Assembly: GCA_964503235.1 (NCBI GenBank)
Contig: CAZCZJ010000027.1
Coordinates: 1 to 25,684 of the forward strand
Length of the DNA: 25,684 nt
Direction: 5' to 3'
From: W425 sp964503235
Lineage (GTDB): Bacteria > Chloroflexota > Dehalococcoidia > Dehalococcoidales > RBG-16-60-22
This document shows positions 1-7,721 of this stretch, one piece after another. The position numbers and the translations under genes are program-made. Under the pieces are notes generated by a model. That model was not told where the DNA came from and searched no databases. It worked only from the letters and a program-made list of their open reading frames with translations. The number at the start of each line of letters is the position of its first letter. The stretch's first letter is position 1.

Positions 1-47
1 GAATGGGGTTCAGAAGGTCCCCGGTTCAAATCCGGGCGCCCCGACCA
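1..47 (+). tRNA. tRNA-Pro(GGG), 3' part only
   Basis: The window opens inside the anticodon stem. The seven-base loop ATGGGGT (3-9) gives anticodon GGG at 5-7. The stem side TCAGA (10-14) follows, then a five-base variable loop, a T-arm with 5-bp stem CCCGG/CCGGG around TTCAAAT, the acceptor strand CGCCCCG (37-43), discriminator A and an encoded CCA (45-47). The 5' half lies outside the window. The last 30 bases recur, with one inserted C, at 3640-3670. Confidence 0.85.
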
Positions 48-153
48 TACACTCGAAATTTGACGGTGAGACCTTCTAATACCTCAAGAAAGCCACAGGT
101 GGTTGAATTCAACAGAGATTACCCCCATCATTTAATCGGAAATAGATAATGAT

Positions 154-182
154 TTGACGCCATGCCCTGACACTAGTAAAAT
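154..182 (+). promoter_or_regulatory. Probable sigma-70 promoter for the ABC importer operon
   Basis: TTGACG (154-159) and TAAAAT (177-182) are separated by 17 bp, about 97 bp upstream of the first importer gene. A second -10-like TATAAT at 250-255 has no convincing -35 partner. No T-box or other riboswitch was recognised in the leader, although some tryptophan-type relatives carry one. Confidence 0.5.
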
Positions 183-278
183 ACAAGACTGGATATGTTG
201 TTATCAGGTGAGGGGTGATGATGTATGTAGTATCAAATCCATTCCTGCATATAATATGAAATATAAAGGAGGACTCAA

Positions 279-1271
279 ATGAAAGGAAAAAATTACCTGA
301 AAATTATTCTCTCATTATGCCTGGTGTCTATTTTGTTATTACCGCTGTTGGGCGGCTGCGGCGAGAGCGTGAAAAAGATTGGTATCAGCCAGCTTGTCTC
401 GCATCCGGCTCTTGATGCCACCGGGCAGGGCGTTATCGATGCGCTGGCCGATAACGGCTATCCCGAGGGCGCTGATTTTGTGATTGATTACCAGAACAGC
501 GAACTCGACAGCTCATTAATGGCTTCCATAGCCCAGCAGTTCGTCGCCGACAAGGTTGATGTCATCATCACCATCGCCACGCCGAACACGCAGGCGGCTA
601 TCAGTGCCGTTGAAGGCACAGATATTCCGGTTGTCTTTACAGCTATAACCGACCCCGTTGGCTCGGGGATGGTCAGTGACTGGGATTCTCATCCGGATGA
701 AAACGTCACCGGCGTCAGCGACATGATAGTAGTATCGGATGATGTCGATCTGATAATGGAAATAATCCCCGGGGTCCAAAAACTGGGGACCCTCTACAAC
801 GCCGGCGAAGATAACTCGGTCTTCCTGGTGGAGAAACTAAACGAAGCCTGCGATGCTTTAGGGATTGAGGTCGTTGAGAGAACCGTCTCCACCAGCGCTG
901 ACGTCCTCAGCGCCGCCCAGTCTCTGGTAGGCCAGGTAGATGCTATCTGGATTGGTACGGACAATACCGTGGTTACCGGACTGGAAGCATTGATCGGTGT
1001 CTGTGAAGATAACGATATCCCGCTGTTCCCGGCCGACGAAGACTCTATCGTCAGAGGCGGTATTGCCGCCTATAGTTTCGACTACTACGACATAGGCTAT
1101 CAGACCGGTGAAATAGTAGCCAAAATACTGGATGGCAAGAAAGCATCTGCAATACCCGTAGAAAAGGGCAAGGTAATCAGCCTTTCGGTAAATACTGCCG
1201 CCGCCGAACGAATGGGTGTTACTTTGCCACAGGCAGTTATAGACCGGGCGGTAACAGTCTACGAAGAATAA
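279..1271 (+). CDS. ABC transporter substrate-binding lipoprotein (TrpX-type, PF04392-like)
   Basis: A 330-residue periplasmic-binding-type protein that should capture a small solute outside the membrane and hand it to the adjacent permease. The N-terminus has a basic start, a hydrophobic stretch and a lipobox ending LLGGC with Cys27, so it is probably a lipoprotein. The body matches the 'ABC transporter substrate binding protein' family, with the typical opening KIGISQLVSHPALDATGQG and a late segment in which Asp and Glu residues surround PLFPADEDSIVRGG. A good ribosome site (AAAGGAGG) precedes the ATG. It is first in an operon with a permease and an ATPase. Related systems import tryptophan or tyrosine, but substrate cannot be read from sequence; an aromatic amino acid is only an analogy. 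Confidence 0.85.
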   Translation: MKGKNYLKIILSLCLVSILLLPLLGGCGESVKKIGISQLVSHPALDATGQGVIDALADNGYPEGADFVIDYQNSELDSSLMASIAQQFVADKVDVIITIATPNTQAAISAVEGTDIPVVFTAITDPVGSGMVSDWDSHPDENVTGVSDMIVVSDDVDLIMEIIPGVQKLGTLYNAGEDNSVFLVEKLNEACDALGIEVVERTVSTSADVLSAAQSLVGQVDAIWIGTDNTVVTGLEALIGVCEDNDIPLFPADEDSIVRGGIAAYSFDYYDIGYQTGEIVAKILDGKKASAIPVEKGKVISLSVNTAAAERMGVTLPQAVIDRAVTVYEE

Positions 1272-1356
1272 CTGCATATTAAGCGGAATAAAATTAGCTA
1301 CCATTCTGGGACTCCAGAGCAATACAGTGGTTTGGGGTTAAAGGAAGGCACGTCTC

Positions 1357-2265
1357 TTGGATTTCTATAGCAATATACTGCCTATCTCGCTATACGAAGG
1401 GCTCTCGTACGGTTTTGTGGCGATAGGCGTTTACATGACCTTCCGCGTGCTTTCCTTCCCCGACCTTTCCGTGGACGGCAGCTTTCCCCTGGGCGGGGCT
1501 GTTGCGGCCGTTTTAATCATCAACGGAGTCAGCCCGTGGCTGGCTACCGTGATCGCACTCTTCGCCGGTTGTCTTGCCGGTTTATGCACGGGCTTACTTA
1601 ATACCAAGCTAAGAATAAATGCCTTACTTGCTGGCATTCTCGTGATGGTCTCTCTTTATTCCATAAACCTGATAATAATGGGGCGTGCCAACATTCCTCT
1701 ACTTCGCGAGGTTACCATATTTGATAGTGTTGCCCAGCTATTCGGCACTAATACCAGCCTCGGATTATCAATCGGATTCATGGCGGTTCTCGCTATTATC
1801 ATCCTCGTACTCCTAAATTGGTTTTTACGTACGGAAATCGGTCTGGCGTTAAGAGCCACCGGTGATAACGAACAAATGGTGCGTGGGCTGGGATGCAATA
1901 CCGATATGACCACGATGCTGGGAGTTTCCATCTCCAACGGACTTGTATCTCTCTCCGGCGCCCTGATTGCCCAGAACCAGGGATTTTCTGACGTGGGAAT
2001 GGGCATCGGAATGATAGTCATGGGGCTGGCATCGGTAATCATCGGCGAGGGGCTCTTCCGTCCCAAAGGCGTCACCTGGGTACTGTTGGCAGTTGTCGGA
2101 GGGACTTTTATGTACCGTCTGTTTATCGGAATAGCTCTCAGGCTGGGCTTACCCCCAACTAATTTAAAGCTGATTACCGCATTGCTGGTCATCGTTGCTC
2201 TGGCCATTCCCTATGTACGCAAGAAAATACGCGGCGAGTGGATACCACCTGCCGTGAGAATGTAA
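1357..2265 (+). CDS. ABC transporter permease (TrpY-type, BPD_transp_2)
   Basis: A 302-residue, very hydrophobic protein with about eight to nine membrane segments, forming the inner-membrane channel of the importer. It opens with the family pattern YGFVAIGVYMTFRVLSFPDL followed by SVDGSFPLGGA, characteristic of permeases paired with TrpX-type binding proteins. The start is TTG at 1357, with AAGGAAGG upstream at a slightly long spacing; no better start is visible. It lies 85 bp after the binding protein and 13 bp before the ATPase, so a single operon is likely. The length is normal for the family. Confidence 0.88.
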   Translation: MDFYSNILPISLYEGLSYGFVAIGVYMTFRVLSFPDLSVDGSFPLGGAVAAVLIINGVSPWLATVIALFAGCLAGLCTGLLNTKLRINALLAGILVMVSLYSINLIIMGRANIPLLREVTIFDSVAQLFGTNTSLGLSIGFMAVLAIIILVLLNWFLRTEIGLALRATGDNEQMVRGLGCNTDMTTMLGVSISNGLVSLSGALIAQNQGFSDVGMGIGMIVMGLASVIIGEGLFRPKGVTWVLLAVVGGTFMYRLFIGIALRLGLPPTNLKLITALLVIVALAIPYVRKKIRGEWIPPAVRM

Positions 2266-2278
2266 AGGAGAGATACCG

Positions 2279-3124
2279 GTGAGCGATGCTCAATGCCTGC
2301 TTCAGCTCAAGGGTATTTATAAAGAATTTGCCACCGGCACTATCGACGAGGTCCGGGCGCTGGACAACGTCAGCCTGAACGCATACAATAACGATTTCAT
2401 CACCGTCATCGGAAGTAACGGTGCCGGAAAAACCACTCTTCTTAATATTATCGCTGGTGTGTATCCCCCGGACAGAGGCGGCAAAATTACCATCAACGGT
2501 AAGGACGTAACCAATCTGAGCGAACATAAGCGGGCCCAATACTTCGGGAGAGTTTATCAGGACCCACATATTGGTACGGCAGCAAAAATGACCGTTGGTG
2601 AAAACCTTTCACTTGCCATTGCCCGAGGACAAAAAAGAGGCCTCGGTATAGCTACAACTAAAAAACGCCTGGATCACTTCAAAACCATACTAGAGCCATT
2701 GCATCTAGGGCTCGAGGACAGGTTGAATACATTAGTAGGTACTCTTTCCGGTGGACAAAGGCAGGCTTTAGCTCTGGTGATGGCTACCATAAGCAAACCT
2801 TCTTTACTGCTCCTGGATGAACATACCGCTAAACTCGACCCTAATACAGCCGGAATAGTACTCAAACTGACGGAAGATATCGTTACCCGCGAGAACATGA
2901 CCACCATCATGATCACCCATAATATGGATCATGCGCTTCGCTATGGCAACAGGCTGATAATGATGCATAAAGGCAGGACAGTAGTTGACCTGAATCACGC
3001 GCAGAGGCGTAATACCAGTGTCGCCGACCTGCTGGCAGCCTTTGAAAAGGCCGCCGGAGAACAGCTTACCGATGACAGTCTTTTACTCACCTCCACAGAG
3101 ACTCCCGATAAGCCTGAAGTTTGA
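2279..3124 (+). CDS. ABC transporter ATP-binding protein (TrpZ-type)
   Basis: A 281-residue ATPase that powers the importer from the cytoplasmic face. All nucleotide-binding elements are intact: Walker A GSNGAGKTT (45-53), Q-loop Gln94 in RVYQDP, signature LSGGQ (156-160), Walker B LLLLD with Glu181, D-loop KLDP and the H-loop His214. The start is GTG at 2279 behind AAAGGAGA. It closes the three-gene operon. The C-terminal 35 residues beyond the ATPase fold are polar and look disordered. Confidence 0.92.
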   Translation: MSDAQCLLQLKGIYKEFATGTIDEVRALDNVSLNAYNNDFITVIGSNGAGKTTLLNIIAGVYPPDRGGKITINGKDVTNLSEHKRAQYFGRVYQDPHIGTAAKMTVGENLSLAIARGQKRGLGIATTKKRLDHFKTILEPLHLGLEDRLNTLVGTLSGGQRQALALVMATISKPSLLLLDEHTAKLDPNTAGIVLKLTEDIVTRENMTTIMITHNMDHALRYGNRLIMMHKGRTVVDLNHAQRRNTSVADLLAAFEKAAGEQLTDDSLLLTSTETPDKPEV

Positions 3125-3178
3125 TAGCTTTCGCTGTGCTCTTTTGCTTCTATCAATGAATCCCGGTAGGGATATAAT

Positions 3179-3616
3179 ATGACCGAATACACCTACAAAT
3201 TTGTAGAAAACGAAGATGATTTACAGGGCGCCAATGAGGTGAGAAGGCAAGTATTCGTTGTTGAACAGGGAATAGCCGAGGAACTCGTTTTTGAGGAAGC
3301 CGAAGATAGTAATGAAATCAATATCGTGGTCGAGTATGAAGATACAGTGATAGGCACCGCCAGAGTAGTTTTCCCGGATGATAATGCAGCTAAGATAGAA
3401 AGAATGGCGGTCCTGAAAAGCTTCCGTAATAAAGGGATTGGGAAAGGGATTATCTCTTTTCTGAATGAAGAACTAAGGCGAAGGAAGATAACACAAATCA
3501 TACTTCACGCTCAATACCAGGTAATCGACTTTTATAAATCCTGCGGTTTCTATGAATCAGGATTACCGTTTGAAGAAGCCGGTATCAGGCATGTGAAGAT
3601 GGAGAAGCGATACTAG
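3179..3616 (+). CDS. GNAT-family N-acetyltransferase
   Basis: A 145-residue single-domain acetyltransferase. The opening residues (FVENEDDLQGANEVRRQVFV, then VEQGI) and the closing H-V-K-M-E resemble the ElaA/YjcF branch. The acetyl-CoA pyrophosphate loop is RNKGIGKG, inside RMAVLKSFRNKGIGKGI, followed by the usual IDFYKSCGFYESG. The substrate is unknown. It starts 55 bp after the ATPase gene, with TAGGGA just upstream, so it may be co-transcribed with the importer. The gene ends 24 bp before the truncated tRNA-Pro end, so it is the last gene of the segment bounded by the two tRNA ends. Confidence 0.85.
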   Translation: MTEYTYKFVENEDDLQGANEVRRQVFVVEQGIAEELVFEEAEDSNEINIVVEYEDTVIGTARVVFPDDNAAKIERMAVLKSFRNKGIGKGIISFLNEELRRRKITQIILHAQYQVIDFYKSCGFYESGLPFEEAGIRHVKMEKRY

Positions 3617-3639
3617 GTTCTCTCATCTCTCGGAGAACA

Positions 3640-3670
3640 CCCCGGTTCAAATCCGGGCGCCCCCGACCAT
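3640..3670 (+). repeat. Truncated second copy of the tRNA-Pro 3' end (possible att site)
   Basis: The 24 bases at 3640-3663 are identical to bases 19-42 of the tRNA-Pro, covering the T-arm and most of the acceptor strand. After one extra C the match continues as GACCAT (3665-3670 versus 43-48). Upstream there is no anticodon arm or acceptor 5' strand, only a small hairpin GTTCTC/GAGAAC (3617-3638), so this is not a working tRNA. Duplicated tRNA 3' ends are the usual trace of integrase-mediated insertion at a tRNA gene; no integrase lies between the two copies here. Confidence 0.75.
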
Positions 3671-3677
3671 TAATATC

Positions 3678-3691
3678 CCCCAATTTGCCCC
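3678..3691 (+). repeat. Left imperfect direct repeat flanking the toxin/nuclease cassette
   Basis: CCCCAATTTGCCCC here matches CCCCAAATTTGCCCC at 5107-5121 apart from one inserted A. The two copies bracket the antitoxin-toxin-nuclease operon. The element is short and GC-runs occur elsewhere, so this may be chance. Confidence 0.35.
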
Positions 3692-3698
3692 CTTCCTA

Positions 3699-3726
3699 TT
3701 GACTTTTATAAGGTAAATTGTATAAT
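3699..3726 (+). promoter_or_regulatory. Sigma-70 type promoter for the toxin-antitoxin/nuclease operon
   Basis: TTGACT (3699-3704) and a perfect TATAAT (3721-3726) are 16 bp apart, 43 bp upstream of the antitoxin ATG. The -10 box is enclosed by two near-identical short direct repeats, AAATTGTAT and AAATTGGTAT, at about 3715-3736. Ribbon-helix-helix antitoxins often bind such repeats to autoregulate; that role here is inferred. Confidence 0.65.
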
Positions 3727-3768
3727 AAATTGGTATGAATAAAATCTCTTATTAAAAGGTAGTAATAT

Positions 3769-4011
3769 ATGGGAAGAACAGCCAAGCTCACCATAAGTTT
3801 ACCGGAAGAACTGATCTCATTTGCCGATGAAGTCGCCAGTAAAAAGAAGACGAGTCGAAGCAAGGTAATTTCAGCATCTCTACGGATGACGGCGGAAAAC
3901 TATCGAGTTGCCGAGATGGCGGAGGGCTATCAGGCTATGGCCAAGCAGAACAAGCAACTTGCGGATTTAGCCTCTGAAATCGAGCACGAAGTGATACCGG
4001 AATGGGAATAA
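3769..4011 (+). CDS. Ribbon-helix-helix (CopG/MazE-type) antitoxin
   Basis: An 80-residue protein. Residues 5-45 form a ribbon-helix-helix pattern: a beta strand AKLTISLPEEL, then two helices with the connecting TSRSKVI. The C-terminal half (about 46-80) is charged and probably disordered until it wraps around the toxin. It sits 4 bp upstream of a MazF-like toxin and behind a strong promoter, the normal type II toxin-antitoxin order. It should neutralise the toxin and repress the operon. Confidence 0.85.
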   Translation: MGRTAKLTISLPEELISFADEVASKKKTSRSKVISASLRMTAENYRVAEMAEGYQAMAKQNKQLADLASEIEHEVIPEWE

Positions 4012-4015
4012 GGCG

Positions 4016-4360
4016 ATGGTTAAGGAGATAAAGAGGGGCGAGATATACCGGGTGAACTGGCACCCGGGCAGAGGCAGCGAGCAGAGCGGGTTGAGGCCCG
4101 CTCTCGTTATTCAGAACGATACCGGCAACAGGTACAGTCCCACCACGATTGTCGCCGCGCTGACGACGGCCATGGAGAAACCCTACCCTTTTACGGTAAA
4201 GGTCACGGCCAAAGAAAGCGGCCTGCCTAAAGACAGCACCGTGAACCTGGCGGTGATTATGACGATAGATAAGACCCGCCTGACCGATAAATGCGGCGAG
4301 TTGAGCGAAGCCAGGATGAAAGAGGTGGACGGGGCGATTAAGGCGAGTTTGGGGATGTAG
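4016..4360 (+). CDS. MazF/PemK-family endoribonuclease toxin
   Basis: A 114-residue toxin of normal length. The N-terminus RGEIYRVNWHPGRGSEQSG followed by LRPALVIQND matches the MazF core, including the Arg/Gly-Ser-Glu-Gln loop and the RPALVIQND strand that shape the RNA-cleaving pocket. The following TIVAALTT and the TIDKTRL segment also fit. Family members cleave mRNA at short sequence motifs; the cleavage specificity cannot be deduced. It follows the antitoxin by 4 bp, and the next gene starts 2 bp after its stop, so the nuclease is probably read from the same message. Confidence 0.88.
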   Translation: MVKEIKRGEIYRVNWHPGRGSEQSGLRPALVIQNDTGNRYSPTTIVAALTTAMEKPYPFTVKVTAKESGLPKDSTVNLAVIMTIDKTRLTDKCGELSEARMKEVDGAIKASLGM

Positions 4361-4362
4361 TA

Positions 4363-5064
4363 ATGATTAATCCAGGAAATGTTATTTCATACATAGAAAT
4401 GTGTAGCGAAGAAGAAGTTAACCTTCAACGTGGCATGAACTATCGTCTACGTGGAGATATTAGTGTTATTCTGATGAGCCTAAGACCTAATGCTCCTTAT
4501 TCAGACAGAATCGAGGAAGAGGGACGTATTTTGGTATACGAAGGACATGATGCCCCTAAGACACAAGATACTCTCACTCCAAAAAGTGTAGACCAAATAA
4601 TGAATAATCCTGGTGGTTCACTAAATCAAAATGGCTTGTTTTATAAAGCTGCTGAACGATATAAGAGAAGTAAGCAAAATCCAGAATTAGTAAAGGTATA
4701 TGAAAAACTTCACAGAGGCATCTGGGTGTACAACGGTGTTTTTAAGTTAATAGATACATGGCAAGAAGTCAGCAACAATAGGAAAGTCTTTAAGTTCAAA
4801 TTAGAATTAACAGAAAATATGCTACTAGATAAACAAACCGATAAAAACGAGAGTGTATTAGAACACAACAGATTAATACCGCCACAAGTTAAGCTAGAAG
4901 TATGGAAACGTGATAAAGGTAAATGCGTTAAATGTGGCAGCATTGATAATCTTCACTTTGACCACATAATCCCTTTCTCAAAAGGAGGTTCCTCTTTATT
5001 AGCAAAAAATATTCAACTGCTATGCGCAAGGCATAATATACTAAAAAGAGACAATATAGAATAG
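4363..5064 (+). CDS. SRA/YDG-like domain plus HNH endonuclease (type IV-like restriction enzyme)
   Basis: A 233-residue two-domain protein. Residues about 25-150 resemble an SRA/YDG modified-base reader: GRILVYEGHD (54-63), LNQNGLFYKAA, LVKVYEKL, then IWVYNGVFKLIDTWQEV (120-136). Residues 178-230 form an HNH nuclease: Cys188-x2-Cys191, the catalytic FDHI with Asp200 and His201, the middle Asn216 in KNIQLLC, and Cys221-x2-His224. SRA-HNH proteins cut DNA containing 5-methylcytosine or related bases. The gene is visibly AT-richer than its neighbours and has different codon use, which points to recent transfer. It follows the toxin gene by 2 bp. The SRA call rests on pattern resemblance; the HNH call is firm. 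Confidence 0.8.
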   Translation: MINPGNVISYIEMCSEEEVNLQRGMNYRLRGDISVILMSLRPNAPYSDRIEEEGRILVYEGHDAPKTQDTLTPKSVDQIMNNPGGSLNQNGLFYKAAERYKRSKQNPELVKVYEKLHRGIWVYNGVFKLIDTWQEVSNNRKVFKFKLELTENMLLDKQTDKNESVLEHNRLIPPQVKLEVWKRDKGKCVKCGSIDNLHFDHIIPFSKGGSSLLAKNIQLLCARHNILKRDNIE

Positions 5065-5106
5065 AACCTATATTTGAGTATTTCATTGAGTAACATTCGC
5101 CTATCG

Positions 5107-5121
5107 CCCCAAATTTGCCCC
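5107..5121 (+). repeat. Right imperfect direct repeat flanking the toxin/nuclease cassette
   Basis: CCCCAAATTTGCCCC, the partner of 3678-3691 with one extra A. It lies 43 bp after the nuclease stop codon. A -10-like TATAAT follows at 5139-5144 and may serve the CoA-transferase operon, but its -35 (TTTGCC at 5115) is poor and lies inside this repeat. Confidence 0.35.
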
Positions 5122-5207
5122 TCTCGCCTCATTCATACTATAATTATCCAGCAGGACATTCCTCATAACGTTCTCTGATTCATTTTATTTAGCTCAAAGG
5201 GGGGCTT

Positions 5208-6455
5208 ATGCTGAGCTGCTACCGGGTGCTCGATTTGACCGACGACAAGGCCTTTATCTGCGGTCGTGCGTTGAGCGACTTCGGGGCGGAGGTCATCAAA
5301 ATCGAAAAGCCCGGGGGCGACCCGGCACGCCTCAAGGGGCCTTTCTACAGGGACGAAGTCGACCCCGAGAAAAACCTGACCTGGTTCGCCTTTAACTCCA
5401 ATAAAAAGGGCATTACGCTGGATATCGCCACGCCCCAAGGTAAAGAGCTATTCCTAAAACTCGTAGCAACGGCGGATGTCGTGATAGAGTCGTACGCCGT
5501 CGGCTATCTGGACAGCATCGGGCTGGGCTACGACGACCTCAGTAAAATCAACCCAGGCATCGTTCTCACGTCCATTTCAGGGTTCGGGCAGGACGGGCCG
5601 TACCGGAATTACAAAGACCCGGACATCGTGGTGCGGGCGCTGGGGGGCCTGATATATACGGCGGGCTACGAAGACCGCCCGCCGCTGGGCGTGAGCTACG
5701 AGCACACCCACTACCTCGGTGCCATGAACGGTGCCGTCGGTACGATGATTGCCCTCGCCCATAGAGTCCATACCGGCAAGGGCCAGCACGTCGAGGGCAT
5801 CACCCAGCAAGCCCTGGATATCGTCTGCTCGGCGGAAATCGAAGGGCCCTACGCCTTCTTCGGCGAGATTCCAACGCGGCACGGTCGGGCGCGGGCGGCG
5901 GTAACGCTCAAAGACGGCTCAACATATTACAATCCATTGCTATGGTCCTGCAAGGACGGCTTCATCGCCCTGAACCTCCTCCTCAATCCTACCGCCGCCA
6001 GGAACAACCGGAGCATGATGCAGTATATCAAGAAAGACGGCATCGATATCGGGTCGTTCGAAAACTGGGAATGGGAATCCAAAAACTGGGAGAACATGAG
6101 CCGCGAGGAAGCCGACAAGCTGATGGAAGTACTGGGTGAGTTTTTTATGAACCACACCAAGGACGAACTGCTGGAACTGGCCACGGAGAACCGCTTCCAG
6201 CTGGGGCCATGCAACAACGCCGAGGACGTCCTCAAGTACCCCCAGCTTAAGGAGAGGGACTTCTGGAAAGATATCGAGCACCCCGAGCTGGGCGCCAGCC
6301 TGAAATATCCGGGCGGGGCGGTGGTAACCACGCAGGGATACATCGGTGTGAAACATCGGGCGCCGCTTATCGGTGAGCATAACGACGAGATTTATAAAGG
6401 GTTGGGCTTATCATCAGGTGAGATTCAAGAACTGAAAGAGAAAAGGATTATCTAG
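5208..6455 (+). CDS. Class III CoA-transferase (CaiB/BaiF), subunit lacking the catalytic Asp
   Basis: A 415-residue member of the CaiB/BaiF family, which move coenzyme A between carboxylic acids. The family opening is intact (YRVLDLTDDKAFICG, then SDFGAEVIKIEKPGGDPARL), as are SISGFGQDGPY and HTGKGQHVE. In active family members an Asp precedes the xxxG...ALxxRxxTGxGQ segment; counting back from TGKGQ places His168 there (EHTHYLGAM). The subunit may therefore be non-catalytic. It starts with ATG after AAAGGGGGG and is followed 18 bp later by a second, divergent family member that has the Asp. The pair recalls heteromeric enzymes such as benzylsuccinate CoA-transferase BbsEF. The substrate is unknown. 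Confidence 0.85.
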   Translation: MLSCYRVLDLTDDKAFICGRALSDFGAEVIKIEKPGGDPARLKGPFYRDEVDPEKNLTWFAFNSNKKGITLDIATPQGKELFLKLVATADVVIESYAVGYLDSIGLGYDDLSKINPGIVLTSISGFGQDGPYRNYKDPDIVVRALGGLIYTAGYEDRPPLGVSYEHTHYLGAMNGAVGTMIALAHRVHTGKGQHVEGITQQALDIVCSAEIEGPYAFFGEIPTRHGRARAAVTLKDGSTYYNPLLWSCKDGFIALNLLLNPTAARNNRSMMQYIKKDGIDIGSFENWEWESKNWENMSREEADKLMEVLGEFFMNHTKDELLELATENRFQLGPCNNAEDVLKYPQLKERDFWKDIEHPELGASLKYPGGAVVTTQGYIGVKHRAPLIGEHNDEIYKGLGLSSGEIQELKEKRII

Positions 6456-6473
6456 GCGAGGAGTATTGACAGC

Positions 6474-7706
6474 GTGACCAAGAAACCTTTCGAAGGCGTC
6501 AAGATAGTACAGCTCTGCTGGGCGGGGGTCGGCATTTATACTCTCAATTACCTCAGCCATTACGGAGCGACGACGATACGGGTAGAGACCGCCACCCGGC
6601 CCGACCCGGTACGGCTCTTTGCCCCATTCGCCCCCACCAATAAAGAGGGCGAGCCGGTGGGACTGGAACGCAGCGCTTTCTTTTCCATCACCCATACCGC
6701 CCCGGAACTGGGCATCTGCCTCAATTTCAAGCAGCCGGAAGCGATAGAGATATTCAAAAAGCTGGTGGTCTGGGCGGACGTGGTCGGGGAGGGATTTCCT
6801 ACCGGGGTCATGGACAAGCTGGGGCTGGACTACGAGGGACTCAAAAAAGTAAATCCGGAGATAATCATGTTCCGCACCTGCGGCTACGGGCATACGGGAC
6901 CGATGGCCGACCAGCCCGGTTTCGGGAGCATCCTGACGGCGGTGACGATGATGGATACGATTACCGGCTGGCCGGACCGACCGCCGGTGCCGCCGTCGAC
7001 GTATTATACCGATCAGCTTTCGCCGATGTACGGCTCGCTGGCCATCATGGCCGCCCTCGACTACAAGAGACGCACCGGCAAGGGACAGTACATCGACCAC
7101 GCCCAGATTGAAGCGGGTCTGAACTATATAACTCCGCTGATTCTCGATTACCAGGCTAATGGAAGAGAACTGGCCCTGAAGGGGAACAAATGCGACTACG
7201 CCGCGCCCCACGGCGTCTACCGCTGTCAGGGCGACGACCGCTGGGTAGCTATCGCCGTGATGACCGATGAGGAGTGGCAGAGTTTCATAAAGGCAATTGG
7301 GAGTCCGGAGTGGGCGAAGAAACCAGAATATGCGACTACATCTGGCAGGATTACCAACAGCGACGAGATTGACCGTCTGGTGGAGGAATGGACGGTCAAT
7401 TACCCACCGGAGCAGGTGCAGGAGATATTGCAGAAAGCAGGTGTTGGCGCGGGGCTGGTAGCTAACGCCAAGGACCTTGATGAAGACCCTCAGCTTAATC
7501 ACTACAGCTTCTACCGTGAGCTGGACCATCCCTATATGGGTAAGCTGCGTTACTATCACCCCGACCCCGTAAAACTATCCGCCGCCGAGGCTGATATACA
7601 GCGTCCTGTCCTTCTCGGTGAGCATACCGACCATATTTGCACAGAGATACTCGGAATGTCGCAAGAAGAGGTCGATGGGCTGCGAGAAAAGGGCGTTTTC
7701 GATTAG
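6474..7706 (+). CDS. Class III CoA-transferase (CaiB/BaiF), catalytic subunit
   Basis: A 410-residue CaiB/BaiF protein, only distantly like the preceding one. It opens EGVKIVQLCWAGVGIYTLNY and carries VNPEIIMFRTCGYGHTGP and RRTGKGQYID. Asp180 in YYTDQLSPMYG falls at the family's catalytic position, where the acid would form the aspartyl-CoA anhydride and thioester. The start is GTG at 6474, with GGCGAGGAG upstream at a somewhat long spacing. Together with the previous gene it most likely makes one mixed complex. No acyl-CoA dehydrogenase, ligase or hydratase lies beside it to reveal the acid used. Confidence 0.87.
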   Translation: MTKKPFEGVKIVQLCWAGVGIYTLNYLSHYGATTIRVETATRPDPVRLFAPFAPTNKEGEPVGLERSAFFSITHTAPELGICLNFKQPEAIEIFKKLVVWADVVGEGFPTGVMDKLGLDYEGLKKVNPEIIMFRTCGYGHTGPMADQPGFGSILTAVTMMDTITGWPDRPPVPPSTYYTDQLSPMYGSLAIMAALDYKRRTGKGQYIDHAQIEAGLNYITPLILDYQANGRELALKGNKCDYAAPHGVYRCQGDDRWVAIAVMTDEEWQSFIKAIGSPEWAKKPEYATTSGRITNSDEIDRLVEEWTVNYPPEQVQEILQKAGVGAGLVANAKDLDEDPQLNHYSFYRELDHPYMGKLRYYHPDPVKLSAAEADIQRPVLLGEHTDHICTEILGMSQEEVDGLREKGVFD

Positions 7707-7721
7707 GGTAGTATTTTTTTC

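Noticed and set aside
48..278. T-box riboswitch before the TrpX-type importer
   Set aside because: No T-box sequence (TGGNACCGCG-like) or specifier stem could be found; only a plain promoter is visible.
3617..3670. A complete second tRNA-Pro
   Set aside because: There is no acceptor 5' strand, D-arm or anticodon arm upstream, and the acceptor strand has an extra C.
6414..7559. 381-codon open frame on the minus strand
   Set aside because: It is antisense to the second CoA-transferase; Arg/His-rich, no motif, no ribosome site.
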